64,000 bases of DNA from Panax quinquefolius. Taxonomy: Eukaryota > Streptophyta > Magnoliopsida > Apiales > Araliaceae. Positions 46,141 to 56,799 of the stretch are shown here, piece by piece. A model generated the notes under the pieces. The model was given only the letters and a program-made list of their open reading frames with translations. It did no database searches and was not told the origin of the DNA. Every line of letters starts with the position of its first letter. Positions within the stretch are counted from its first letter, which is position 1. The stretch spans positions 135,732,568 to 135,796,567 of the forward strand of contig CM035167.1 of NCBI GenBank assembly GCA_020205615.1, in the 5' to 3' direction. A program made the translations under genes and the position numbers.

Positions 46141-46172
46141 AGAGGAGGAGGAGGAGGAGGAGGAGGAGGAGA
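46141..46172. repeat. (GAG)n repeat in the 5' leader of the PH gene
   Basis: About ten trinucleotide units. On the coding strand they read CTC/TCC and would be prolines if translation began upstream. Confidence 0.9.
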
Positions 46173-46259
46173 CTTAAGAAAGAAAGATAGATAGAGAGAG
46201 AGAGGAGAGTAGGAGTGCCTATCTGGGAAATGAAATGATATTAGCTGCTCCAAAAATAG

Positions 46260-46575
46260 TGTACAACAATTTTGATATTAACAGTTGTAATCTGGCAATA
46301 GCAATATTGATTTATTTTTTACCTTTTTATTTTAATTTTTACATGGAACCTACACCATAATAAAATAATCAAATTTTGAATGTGAATTAAAAAAATGGGA
46401 AAAAAGTGAATTAAAAAAAGAGTGTATATATATATATATTAATTATCATATTTCAAAAAATAAAGTATCAAGAAAAATGTTGATCGATGTTTTCTCCCTT
46501 ACAATGACACTAACAACATACATTTGTGTGCATTCCTCGCACTACATCTTTCACTGGCACTGCATCATTACAGAG
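46260..46575. other. Upstream region of the PH gene
   Basis: AT-rich, with a short TA run near 46428-46440. It probably contains the PH promoter, but no TATA box can be assigned with confidence. Confidence 0.35.
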
Positions 46576-46580
46576 ACTAA

Positions 46581-46734
46581 CCATAAGAACGGGAAGTTTA
46601 TTTTTAGGTAAATTGATCAATTGATTAATAGAATATTGACACGCAGGCGAGACTCTATTCGTGTCAGCATTTTACTGATCAATTGACCAACTTACCAAAA
46701 AATAAACTTCATACTACCCGGATCCCATAAGAAC
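46581..46734. mobile_element. Small Mutator-like MITE with 10-bp target duplication
   Basis: CCATAAGAAC occurs on both sides (46581-46590 and 46725-46734). Between them, GAAGTTTATTTTTAGGTAAA (from 46593) and its inverted copy (ending 46710) form a long hairpin, with TTGATCAATTGA-like and GACACG parts also paired. The left end lacks about 7 bases present on the right. Confidence 0.8.
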
Positions 46735-46739
46735 ACCAG

Positions 46740-47335
46740 CAGTTTAGCTGGTATTCCTTTAATCCATGCTTTGTATCTTTTCCCTGAACTTAAATCATTC
46801 TCTTTGCTCCATAATTTGAAGACACTTTTTCATTAAAAAAATTTATTTTTCATCTCCTTTCCACAATAATTTGTCATCCGACTCTACCTGCAAATTACAA
46901 TGTCCAATGAATTGTTTTAGATCTTCCCATTGCTCCATTTTCCATTTTCCATTTTCTTAGTTTTCTCTTAACAAGTATATTCCACTCCACTTCCTTATTG
47001 TTAATTCCCCAATTTCCACTCCCATTTCTGCCCACCAATTTACTTCCTCCATCTTATCTATATTACACAAATCTCCTCCATCTTATCTATATTACACAAA
47101 TTTAATACATCACTCCACACTAGACCTGGCAATATAATTGGTTAATTGTCGGGTCAACCCATATTAACTGAAACCAAATGAGTTGGTTAATTGTTTTTAT
47201 TTATTTGGTTCGGTTAAAGTTTGGAACCATATTTTTAAAAAGAAATATAGTTTCAACCCGGTTAACCATTTTTCGACCCATATTTTATTCCAAATTCAAA
47301 TCAAAAGTTTTTCCATCTATGTTTAAATATTCAAA
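46740..47335. other. Intergenic, no gene
   Basis: Contains a 28-bp tandem duplication (47047-47101, unit TCCTCCATCTTATCTATATT). Nothing coding. Confidence 0.45.
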
Positions 47336-47337
47336 AA

Positions 47338-47420
47338 GTTTAACCACCCACCCACCCCCACCCCCGCCCGGCCCCCGCCCCCGCCCCCATCCCCTACCCC
47401 ACCCACCCTCATCCCCACCA
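47338..47420 (-). repeat. C-rich / G-rich tract with quadruplex potential
   Basis: The plus strand is a run of CCCACC and CCCGCC units. The minus strand therefore has more than ten runs of three to five G within 80 bases, separated by one to three bases. The proline-rich open frame across it is a composition artefact. Confidence 0.8.
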
Positions 47421-47439
47421 AAAAAATATATTATGTGAT

Positions 47440-48600
47440 TATGTATAAACCTCTTACCCCATCAATAAGTTATCAATGAATCCCCGCCCAAATTAATAAG
47501 ATATGTTCCTTTCCCTTTCTCATGCAGAAATATATCGGGCTGATAAGTAGAATTTAAGAGCTTGAAAACAGGTTCAGGTTTCAGGCTCATGTTGAGTGAG
47601 CCGAGTTCATAGGGTCATCATGGGGAATAAGGTTTGGATTGGCAAATGTTGGACTGAAAAACTAGTCATAGATCTATGGTTACGTAGACCTACTATGTGG
47701 ATCAAATCATCCGCTCTGCTCTGATATCATGTTGAGCATGTCTAGTTGTTTGACCTATTATGTAGATGAGCTACATGCTTTCACACCATATTCAAGCGTC
47801 CAACTGTTAGAATGCCTTACTCTTTATTTTATTTTTTTCCTTCTACTTCTCATGCATTCATGTTAGCAATACATACGAGTCCCCAGACTTTCCTAACTCT
47901 TTATTTTTCACATTCATATCAGCACGAGCTACCCCAACTTCCAGGAACATGATTTTAGGTGTATGCCGCAGAACAGGAACAAGATTTGGAAGCTGATTTC
48001 TCAAATTGAGTTGGAATAAGAGTTTTTCGTCGGGTAAACTTTAACATAACTTTTGATCCGTTTGGAGTTATGGGCTGAGCCCCATAGTATATCAAATCAA
48101 AGAGCTCTACTATACCTATGCCATGAAGTTTGGTCAACATGGAGTATTATTTTTATTTTTGGGTATTTCGTTGTTATCTTTTCTAATTGAATGTGTTCTA
48201 GCCTATAAATATGTTATTTTAGGGTTTTGAAAACGATCTTTTGACAATTTATTATCAATTATATTGTGTTTTCTCTTGAAAAATTCTTTATCTTCCCTGT
48301 GGGCAAAGATTTATCTACCTCATCCTTATTCCGCTGCGTTAGTGTATTAGCTCTTTAACTCAAATGAGGGACCAAGGAGGAGGAAAAATAACAAGTGAAT
48401 GGTTAATGTCAGACTTAGCTGCTAATGAATGCCAGCATGTAGAGGGAAGGTGGTTGTGTAGTTAATGCAGATCATTAATTGAGAGGGTGCATATTTAATT
48501 ATTAAGTCACGACAGTGAGCACCTAATAATTGAAGTATGATGAGTTGCTACTTGCAGGTACTGCAACGTTTATTTTCTTTCTTTATTATTTTTCTAAAAT
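47440..48600. other. Intergenic, possible old LTR remnant
   Basis: 47900-48370 has a TATA-like CCTATAAATATG at about 48204 and T-rich leader-like sequence. No LTR ends, primer site or target duplication could be found. Confidence 0.3.
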
Positions 48601-48751
48601 TTTCAGATGCCTAGTATATCACGTAAAAGGATATGCTCTAACAAGGAGTATCATAATTCAAAAAAGAAAAAGAAAAATGCTACAGATATATTGACAAGGC
48701 TCTGTTTATTTCTTGTTTTTAAACTTGTGATAGTAATGCACTGGCCTTTTG

Positions 48752-48772
48752 TGTGTGTGTGTGTGTGTGTGT
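48752..48772. repeat. (GT)n microsatellite
   Basis: About ten GT units upstream of the receptor kinase gene. Confidence 0.9.
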
Positions 48773-49092
48773 TTATTTCTTTGACCAAGCATGGGAGCTG
48801 TATTTTGAGTGTGTGGCTGTTAGCAATGAATGCATTGTTCTATGCTCTTACGGCATCATTGGTGAGCTAATCCAAGGTATATAAAATAATATATTTCTTA
48901 TTTTTTGTTGACTTTTTTATATGAATATTGTATTTTGTTATTGGAAAATGCTGCTGATCCCATTAATTTTCTTGACTTCTTGATGCTTTGGCATAAAAGT
49001 TAAAGTAGGCTGCATTGCATGCATGCTATTTAATCTCCTGTTCCCTTTCACATTTTTGTGTCTTTATGTCCCACAAGAACAAACTAGACAAA

Positions 49093-52000
49093 ATGCAGTA
49101 TAGCATACTTGCATATTCTGCAATAAGTTTAAGTAAATTCTGTTTGGTTTCTGTCAAAATCCTGTATTTTCTCTTGCTCGCAATCCTCGCCTTTCGATCA
49201 AGCAGTTCTACAACATTTGGTGGAAATGAAACAGATCATCATGCACTGTTGGCCTTCAAATCAATGATTGAGCTTGACCCTCAAGGGGCTCTAAGCTCAT
49301 GGAATGATTCTTCACAATAATTTCAGTGGAAAGGTGTTGCATGTAGCTACCGGCCTAAAAGAGTCATTGCCTTAAATCTTACATCCAATGGCCTGGTTGG
49401 TTCATTGTCTCCTTACATAGGAAATCTGAGCTTCCTCAGGGAGATTAGGCTTGGTAACAACACAGTTAAAGGTACAATTCCTCCAGAACTTGGTCGCTTA
49501 TTTATATTACAAATACTTGACCTTCGGGGAAACTATTTTGAGGGCAAAATTCCAGCCAACATATCCAACTGCTCCAGCCTCAAATTTCTTGCATTAACTA
49601 ACAACAAGCTAGTTGGTGAAATTCCTAAGGAGCTTGGTTCATTGTCAAAGCTCAAGGATTTATGGCTTCATGTTGACAATTTAACCAAGATTCCTCATTC
49701 CATTGGAAATCTCACTTCTTTGCAAACCTTCTCGGCTGTTTCGAATCTCTTGGTGACTCTTCCAGATGACATTGGTCAATTGAAAAACATGCGTGATCTT
49801 ACACTGGGTGACAATCAACTCTCAGGTGTGATCCCTCCATCTATTTACAACCTTTACCTCATAACTCTTTTCTCTTTAGCTTACAATCAACTTACTGGTA
49901 GTCTTCCACCCAACTTAGGTTTGATGATGCCACATATTCAAATATTTCAGCTATCGGGTAATGAATTTAGTGGAACACTTCCACTTTCATTATCTAATGC
50001 TTCGGAACTAGTAAGAATTGACATCCCATACAACAACTTTACTGGAAAAGTATTGATTAATTTTGCAAGCCTGCAGAATCTATGGGGTGTAGTTCTAGGG
50101 GCAAATAACCTTGGTAGTGGTGAGCCTGATGAACTTAGTTTCATAAGTTCCCTTGCAAATTGTACCAATTTGCACGTAGTCGAGCTAGGGGAAAACCAAC
50201 TAAAAGGGGAGTTACCATTAGATGTTGGCAATTTCTCGACAAAGCTTTTCTATTTTTCACTTGAGAGAAATCATATATATGGAGACATACCTTCAGGTAT
50301 AGGTAACCTCTTTAACTTAACTCAGTTATTACTCAGTGAGAATGAATTCACTGGCAATATCCTGTCTAATTTAGGTTCTCTTTATCAACTACAAAGGCAG
50401 GAACTTGATTCCAACACCCTATCAGGGGAAATTCCAGCTTCTATAGGAAACCTATCTTTTTTGAACGAGCTTTACTTGGGTAATAACATGCTACAAGGAA
50501 ACATACCACCGAGTCTTGGATCCTGCAAACAATTGTCATCACTCGATCTTTCTCAAAACAATCTCAGTGGCACTATACCTGAGTACATTTTTGACATCTC
50601 CACCCTATCAGTGTCACTTAATCTGTCAGGTAACCGGTTGTCCGGGCCCCTTCCCTCAAAGTTCGGTAAACTGATACAGTTAGTGGCATTGGATGTATCT
50701 GAGAATGACTTGTCTGCCGAAATTCCAGATACCATTGGTAGCTGCACTAGCCTTGTGATACTATATGTGCAGGGTAACTTGTTTGAAGGATCTATTCCTC
50801 CCACATTGAGTTCTATGAGAGGGCTTCAAATCATAGATTTTTCGCGCAACAACTTGTCTGGCCAAATTTCGGAGTTTCTAGAGAATCTTTCCTTGAGTTA
50901 CCTAAATTTGTCCTATAATGATTTTGAGGGTAAGGTACCAACAAGAGGCGCTTTTGCAAATGCAAGCGCAATATCAGTTGCTGGAAATAATAAGCTTTGT
51001 GGGGGCATTTCCGAACTAAACTTGCCTACATGCAGCATGAATGTCAGGAAAAGCAAAATGCCTCGCATTCGCTTAGTACTAGTTATCACTGCAGCTTGTA
51101 TGGTTTTTTCTCTAATATTGGTGTCTGTATTCTTATATTGCTGGCTCAAAAGGAAGAAAAGATTGCAGTCTTCAGTACCTTTGCTCAAAGAACCTTTCTC
51201 AAACTTGTCTTACGGCGATCTTCTAAAAGCAACTGATGGGTATTCCACAACAAATTTAATTGGTGCTGGAAGTTTTGCCTGTGTCTACAAAGGAGTACTT
51301 TTGGATCAGGAAGAGAGAACTATTGCTGTAAAAGTCCTTAACCTTCAACGACGGGGAGCTTCCCAGAGTTTTATGGCCGAGTGTGAAGCCTTGAGAAACA
51401 TTCGTCACAGAAATTTGTTAAAAATCATTACATCTTGCTCGAGTATTGATTTCCAAGGCAATGATTTTAAAGCTCTAGTATATGAATTCATCCCTAATGG
51501 AAGTCTAGACCAGTGGCTACATTCAAGGCAAGAAACAGATGGAGGACAAGAACAAAATCAGATGCTGAGGCTTCATCAGAGACTTAATGTTGCCATTGAT
51601 GTCGCGTCTGCACTTGATTATTTGCATAACTATTGTGAGAGGCCCATCATTCATTGCGATCTAAAGCCAAGCAACGTTCTGCTAGACGGGGACATGGTTG
51701 CTCATGTTGGAGATTTTGGACTTGCCAAATTTCTTCCTCAACTCTCGGATCCAAATGATATCAGCTCAATTGGAATAAGAGGAACTGTTGGATATGCTGC
51801 TCCAGGTAAACACATTACTTGGTAACATCCTCTTTACTTCTTGGCATTCCCATATTCTAGTAGACTACGTACTACTAATTATAATATTTATAGTTTTGTA
51901 AGATTTTATGAATCTTATCAATTTTGAATTTGAAAATGTTTTAAGTTGACTTTCAAAAGTCAATAATAATCTTATAAGAAACAAAGAAAATAAGTTATAG

Positions 52001-52553
52001 TTTAAATAGTGTTGACATAATGAAGATGGGAAACTTTATGACAGTGTCATCTGTACTACTATGGTTGTCTCACTTATTCCATCGTTGTTAGTGTTATTTT
52101 TGAAAATTACGTCCTGAGTATGCGATTTCATTCAAATCAGAGTACGGACTTGGGAATGAGGTGTCAGCAGAGGGAGATGTCTATAGCTACGGAATCTTGA
52201 TACTGGAGATGATAACAGGGAAGAGACCAACTGATCCTATGTTTGCAGAAGGCCTCAACCTTCATAATTTTGTTAAAATGTTCTTGCCTGACAATGTGTT
52301 AGATGTACTGGACCCAATACTTCTGAATAACATTGAAGAGCAGACGGCTACATCATCAGCTAGCGAAGAACAGATGGCAGGAACAGCCTCCAGCGATAAT
52401 GGATCAAGAAATGGCAATAAAGGGAAAGACTGTTTGATTTCCATGCTCAAAATTGGGGTGGCATGTTCCATGGAGTCACCAGAAGACCGAATGGACATGA
52501 ATAGTGTTATGCTCGAGCTGCATTCAATTAAGGGCATCCTTCAAAGAACCTAA
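49093..52553 (+). CDS. LRR receptor-like kinase, non-RD class XII type, with premature stop at codon 76
   Basis: Two exons, 49093-51805 and 52141-52553, with a GT-AG intron in phase 1 between CCA-G and AG-TAC. The full reading is 1041 codons. Order: hydrophobic signal segment (about 17-34), LRR N-cap (DHHALLAFK), about 20 LRRs to residue about 620, a CSM cap, a membrane span at about 660-683 followed by WLKRKKR, and a kinase from about 703. Motifs: GAGSFACVYKG (724-734), Lys747, HCDLKPSN (854-861; Cys in place of Arg makes it non-RD), DFG (874-876). Such kinases sense microbial or peptide ligands at the plasma membrane (FLS2, EFR, Xa21). Oddities: an in-frame TAA at 49318-49320 inside the N-cap, and Ala729 for the third loop glycine. 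Two neighbouring LRRs are each one residue short. The frame is otherwise perfect, so this is a recent pseudogene or a sequence error. Confidence 0.88.
49318..49320 (+). other. In-frame premature stop (TAA) of the receptor kinase
   Basis: The codons before and after read SWNDSSQ and FQWKGVACS. Family members have a His or Tyr between them, one base from TAA. This is the only defect in 1041 codons. Confidence 0.85.
51806..52140 (+). other. Intron of the receptor kinase (335 bp)
   Basis: Donor CCAG/GTAAAC, acceptor CAAATCAG/AG. Same position and phase as in pseudogenes 1 and 2. Confidence 0.9.
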
Positions 52554-52805
52554 ACTTGTGCCTAATGCTTAGAGGTATACAATTCAAATTATATATGCTC
52601 TCATAAAAGAGCACTCTTTGAATTTTAGTGTTTGAATTCTATATTAATTTGCTTGAATAGAATTTAAGTCGACATTGTTTAGATTTTTCATGATGTTTTC
52701 CTCCTTTATTTTGTTAAAAATGCAGGACAAGAAAGTGTATCTTGTGTGACACTCATATTTGCTTATACTACTAAGTTTGCATAAATATACTATGTTTTCC
52801 TCCTT
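52554..52805 (+). other. 3' flank of the receptor kinase gene
   Basis: AT-rich. ATGTTTTCCTCCTTTATT occurs at about 52692 and 52791, the second copy just at the start of pseudogene 2, which may mark the duplication edge. Confidence 0.4.
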
Positions 52806-54044
52806 TATTCCCACTAGCTGCACAAGCCTTGGAAAATATACTAACTTGCAAGGTCCAATACCATCATCAGTGAGTTCTTTCGTAAAACTTTATCTTTCTC
52901 GTAACAACTTGTCAGGACAAATCCCAAGATTTTTAGAGCAATTCGCCCTCAAGTATTTAACAATTTGGAGGGTGAGGTACCGATGAGAGGAGTTTTTGCA
53001 AATCAAAGTGCAGTATCAGTTGTTGGGAACAATAAGCTTTGTGGGGGAATTCATGAACTGCACCTAGACAAATGCTACACTGAAGAATCAAAGTTTTGGA
53101 AAGGAAAGACTCGTGTACTCATGATTGTGAACTTAATTCATTATATGCACACTTGTGTGTGTAATTATTATGTTGTGTATCCTGTTTTGTCGCCATAAAA
53201 GAACAAGTAAAACGAGATCATCTGGACTACTATTGAAGGAACCATTCTTAAGAATCAAAGTTGTTGCTGTCAAAGTATTAAATCTTCGATGTATGTCTTA
53301 AGCTAAGTAATGAGTCTTCTGATTTTAAGAAAATTTGTTTCTCAATGTATGTCTTAATTATGAATGGCAGAATATGGTCTGGGAAGTGAGATTTCTACAA
53401 AAGGGGATGTATACAGTTTCGGGATTTTGTTGTTAGAGGTGATAACAGGCAAGCAGCGGCGAAGTCAGGATTGGTTCGCAGTGGGGTCAATAATTAGAGT
53501 ATCAGATAATAAATTAAAATTGATAATTATAGTAACAAAAAACAACTCAAATATATAACCACAAAAATATAATATGTCATTGTTGTAGCCATCAAACTTA
53601 TCCACAAAAAATAACTAGTAGAATTAAAATATAATAATTACAATTGCCCTCTCCATATTTTCATTCGTTGAAATCGTTACATAATACTTTCATTGTTAAT
53701 CGAATACATGCTTCTTGATGTATGTGGGGTCAAAAATGTGTTAAAAATGCCTCACTGTGCTTTGTATAAAAAAAAAATTTAACTGGGATCAGTGGGCTCA
53801 ATTGACCCCATATTTTTAATGTAGCTTCGCCACTGCAGACAAGAGACCTACTGATAACATGTTTAAGGAAGGCCTTAATCTTCATAATTTTGCAAGCATG
53901 GCATTGGCAGAGAATGTGAAAGATATTGTGGACCCCACAACCCTTGAAGATTATGAAGAAGAGGCTACGGGAGTTTGGATAAACATGATGGAGGAGTGTC
54001 TGGTTTCAATGAATTTTAGTATTTTAGTATTTTTTTTAATTTGA
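52806..54044 (+). pseudogene. LRR receptor-like kinase pseudogene 2 (tandem copy)
   Basis: Only the 3' part of the gene remains. The last LRRs are at 52860-52980 (LYLSRNNLSGQIPRFLEQ, with a frameshift), then GEVPMRGVFANQSAVSVVGN and NKLCGGIHEL at about 52968-53060, damaged membrane and N-lobe pieces to about 53291 (KVVAVKVLNL), and an intron remnant. Exon 2 at 53371-53453 ([20 protein letters not shown]) uses the same acceptor and phase as the neighbour. A hAT element splits exon 2. After it, MFKEGLNLHNFASMALAENV continues to a stop in AT-rich sequence at 54044. Most of the kinase catalytic part is deleted. It cannot make a receptor. Confidence 0.88.
53446..53843. mobile_element. Nonautonomous hAT element inserted in pseudogene 2
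   Basis: Element 53454-53835 (382 bp). The ends CAGCGGCGAAGTC and (inverted) CAGTGGCGAAGC match the common plant hAT terminus. The 8-bp target copies are CAGGCAAG (53446-53453) and CAGACAAG (53836-53843), one mismatch. It lies between the ITGK and the continuation of the kinase C-lobe. Confidence 0.9.
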
Positions 54045-54254
54045 TTTTTTTCTAATATTTTAGTAATTTTTTTAATTAGTATTTTAGTATTTTTTTAATT
54101 AGTATTTGATGTAAATATGTTATGTTTTGAATTTTAAGATTTTGATTAAATGATGTAAATATATTATACAACTTATTTTATTTAATTAGTTGTTTTGATT
54201 AGATTAACAAAATAATTTGAATTTTAATATTTTGATTAAACGATATAAATATGT
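54045..54254. repeat. AT-rich imperfect repeats at the edge of element E
   Basis: Repeated ATTTTAGTATTTTTTTAATT words, and two copies of a TTTTGATTAAAYGATRTAAA segment about 100 bp apart. Confidence 0.6.
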
Positions 54255-55329
54255 TATGACGCCTCCAAAATTAGGTGATACATCACCCATCTTGCGTCAC
54301 CACTTATACTAAGATGTAATTTAAATACAACTTAATACATAAACCATGAAATTTTAAATACAAATATCGCTCTCACTAGATATTATACAAACTCAAAAAG
54401 GAAATTCTCATTACAATTATTATCACACTATCTCACGTAATAAATGGTGACTACTAACGCTATCTTCGTGACCATCACTCGTTTCCCGACTCGTCCCAAA
54501 TTTATATTCTCATTTCAAGTTAAAGAAAAGAAAAAGGGTGAAATTTCAACTAAATTAAAAAAAAAATATTACGATCAAGATAACGCAGAATAAATTATCA
54601 ATAGTCTTCAACAACGTTAAACCGATAAGACATAATAGACAACCAGGTTTAATCAAGATCTAATAAAGAATCCATTAAAAAGAGTCAAGTAGAAAATAAA
54701 AGTTCTACTATCTTTAGGTTTTAAAAGGTTTTTATCATTTGTTATAAATTGAGATCACTTTTAATAAATATTCCACATCATCGAATCACTCCCCGCACTA
54801 CTACCCAGCGATATTCTTTAAGATTCACGACCACAATTATTCACGCACTCTGGCCAGTTAATATTTCATGTATTCATTAATTAAGCATGATCACGCTAAC
54901 AATCGGCCCATCAACGCACTACTACTAATCGGCGACTTTTTTACCACATCATTTCAGAATATTACTGGCCACGACATAATCGAATAATCCTCATTATAAT
55001 CATACCAAGTTCATCCACGCCTACGCGCCACGTATTTACTTTTTAAAAAAATATAAACGTAAGGGATGATGACAATGATATAAGAATTCAATAAAACAAG
55101 TTCAAGAATTAAGTTATTCTAACTAATAACATCCAAAATCACAACACGACATCGCTTTTGTAGAAAGTAAAATTCAAGAACGATCGGAAGAATATTTCCA
55201 TTTGAAAAGATATCTGGATTAAACGCAAATATCGAGGATATTCTACTAATTTCATGAAAGATAAGTCAAAGTTTTAATCAACCGAAGATAATAAAGAATG
55301 GAATAACAAAAGAAATCACCACGTACATG

Positions 55330-55625
55330 CAGATGCTTGATGTATGTTTATTCCAACGTAATAATAATAATCTAACCAGGCGCTGTGAAATTCACAACCG
55401 GCTGCGACGTTCCAACAGAATAATAAAGACCTGAACCGCGTCCCCGCCAGAAACACATGCATGCGATGTTCCAACAGTAATAATAATAAAGAGGCGGAAC
55501 TGCGTCCCGCCAGAAAACACATGCAGCAGGATGTTCCAAATGTAATAATAATAAAGAGCGGAACCGAGTCCCCAGAAAAACACATGCATGGATGTTCCAA
55601 TGCGAATAATAGAAGAATGTCACCA
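55330..55625 (-). repeat. 62-bp repeat array in 3' LTR of E
   Basis: Four copies with GGAAC...GATGTTCC. Open frames across them are repeat artefacts. Confidence 0.8.
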
Positions 55626-55999
55626 AGATATAGAAATCACAGATACTGAGTTATTCCAAATGTAATAATAAGTAATGGAATAACAATGATTCTCTTCATG
55701 AATAAGAAAGAATAACACCCCTTACACATTTGTGGTAGAGAGATTGAATCTCGCGGAAGAACAGAAGAATAAAAATACTCTTCTTCTTTCTTATCTCTCT
55801 ATACTTTCTCTCTCTATACTGAATGAATTCGTGAAAATAATGAAGCGCCTGCGCCTATTTATATAAGATTTCTACTTGAAGACCGACATGCATGTGCGAA
55901 GTGCGCAGTTTATTGAATTTAACTAATGATGTGAAGTTAAAAGTTTGGTTTGACGCATCAGAATGCTAAAAACGACAAGTTTGGTTCGACGTCCCAGAA

Positions 56000-56155
56000 A
56001 GGTAATTACTATTAACGGAAGGTAAATACTATTGATGAAGGTAAATACTATTCACAAGGGTAATTACTATCGACGAAGGTAATTACTATCGACGTAAGGT
56101 AAATACTATTCACAAGGTAATTACTATCGACGAAGGTAATTACTATCGACGAAGA
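56000..56155 (-). repeat. About 20-bp tandem repeats in U3 of E
   Basis: Eight copies of GGTAATTACTATCGACGAA-like units, matching 3056-3192 in H. Confidence 0.85.
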
Positions 56156-56799
56156 GACTTCTTAGATGATTACATACGAGAAATTTCCATAAAATAATCA
56201 AACTTACCACAAATCATTTTATTTTTCATCAACACATATTTAATCTTTCAACAATTATTAATCATTTATAACTTCGTGTCGCCTCAATTATCGATTTAAT
56301 ACTATAACATATTATATGTATTATAACGTGACAATAATCAATCAATAATATAAGAGATATGACGCAAAGAATTATCAGAAGAATAATTGAAAGATAAATG
56401 AAGTGACTTTCACGTAAAGATCAATAATCAATACCGGTGGCTACTACGCAACCACGCCAGACATTATACTTTTTACCACCGGTAGTTCAACAGCTTTTAA
56501 TTCAGAATACCTCCGCCAAGTTATTTTTATAAAATATTTTTGTCGCTTTCTCAATCCGATAATAATTTTGCTGGGGTCCACCAATGATTGAAATTATTGC
56601 ATTTAATATTCCCTAACAAAAGAATATTAAACCAAAACTAATATTTTATAACAACTTGCACATTTTTGCAAAATTTATAAATATTACCCACAACTATAAC
56701 ATTATATCAAATTTATTCCATAATATTCAAAAAAAATAATATTTATAGAAAAATTCATCTTTATTTATAAAAGTTGGGGTCTTACAACCTCCCTTCTTA

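Larger units (their letters stand above)
54255..56786 (-). repeat. 3' LTR of element E (2532 bp)
   Basis: Starts TGTAAGACCCC at 56786 on the minus strand and ends with a decayed GGCGTCATA at 54255. Contains degenerate hairpins (54785-55040), the 62-bp array (55330-55625), a TATA-like CTTATATAAATAG (55855-55867) and the 20-bp array (56000-56155). Confidence 0.9.

Noticed and set aside
45766..46190. Plus-strand open frames over the PH gene
   Set aside because: Antisense shadows of the PH coding sequence and the GGA repeat.
47178..47438. Proline-rich 86-codon frame
   Set aside because: Created by the C-rich tract. No start context or homology.
48607..48870. 87-codon frame upstream of the receptor kinase
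   Set aside because: It runs through a GT microsatellite and has no recognisable domain.
49947..51236. Minus- and plus-strand open frames inside the receptor kinase exon
   Set aside because: Shadows of the LRR and kinase coding frame.
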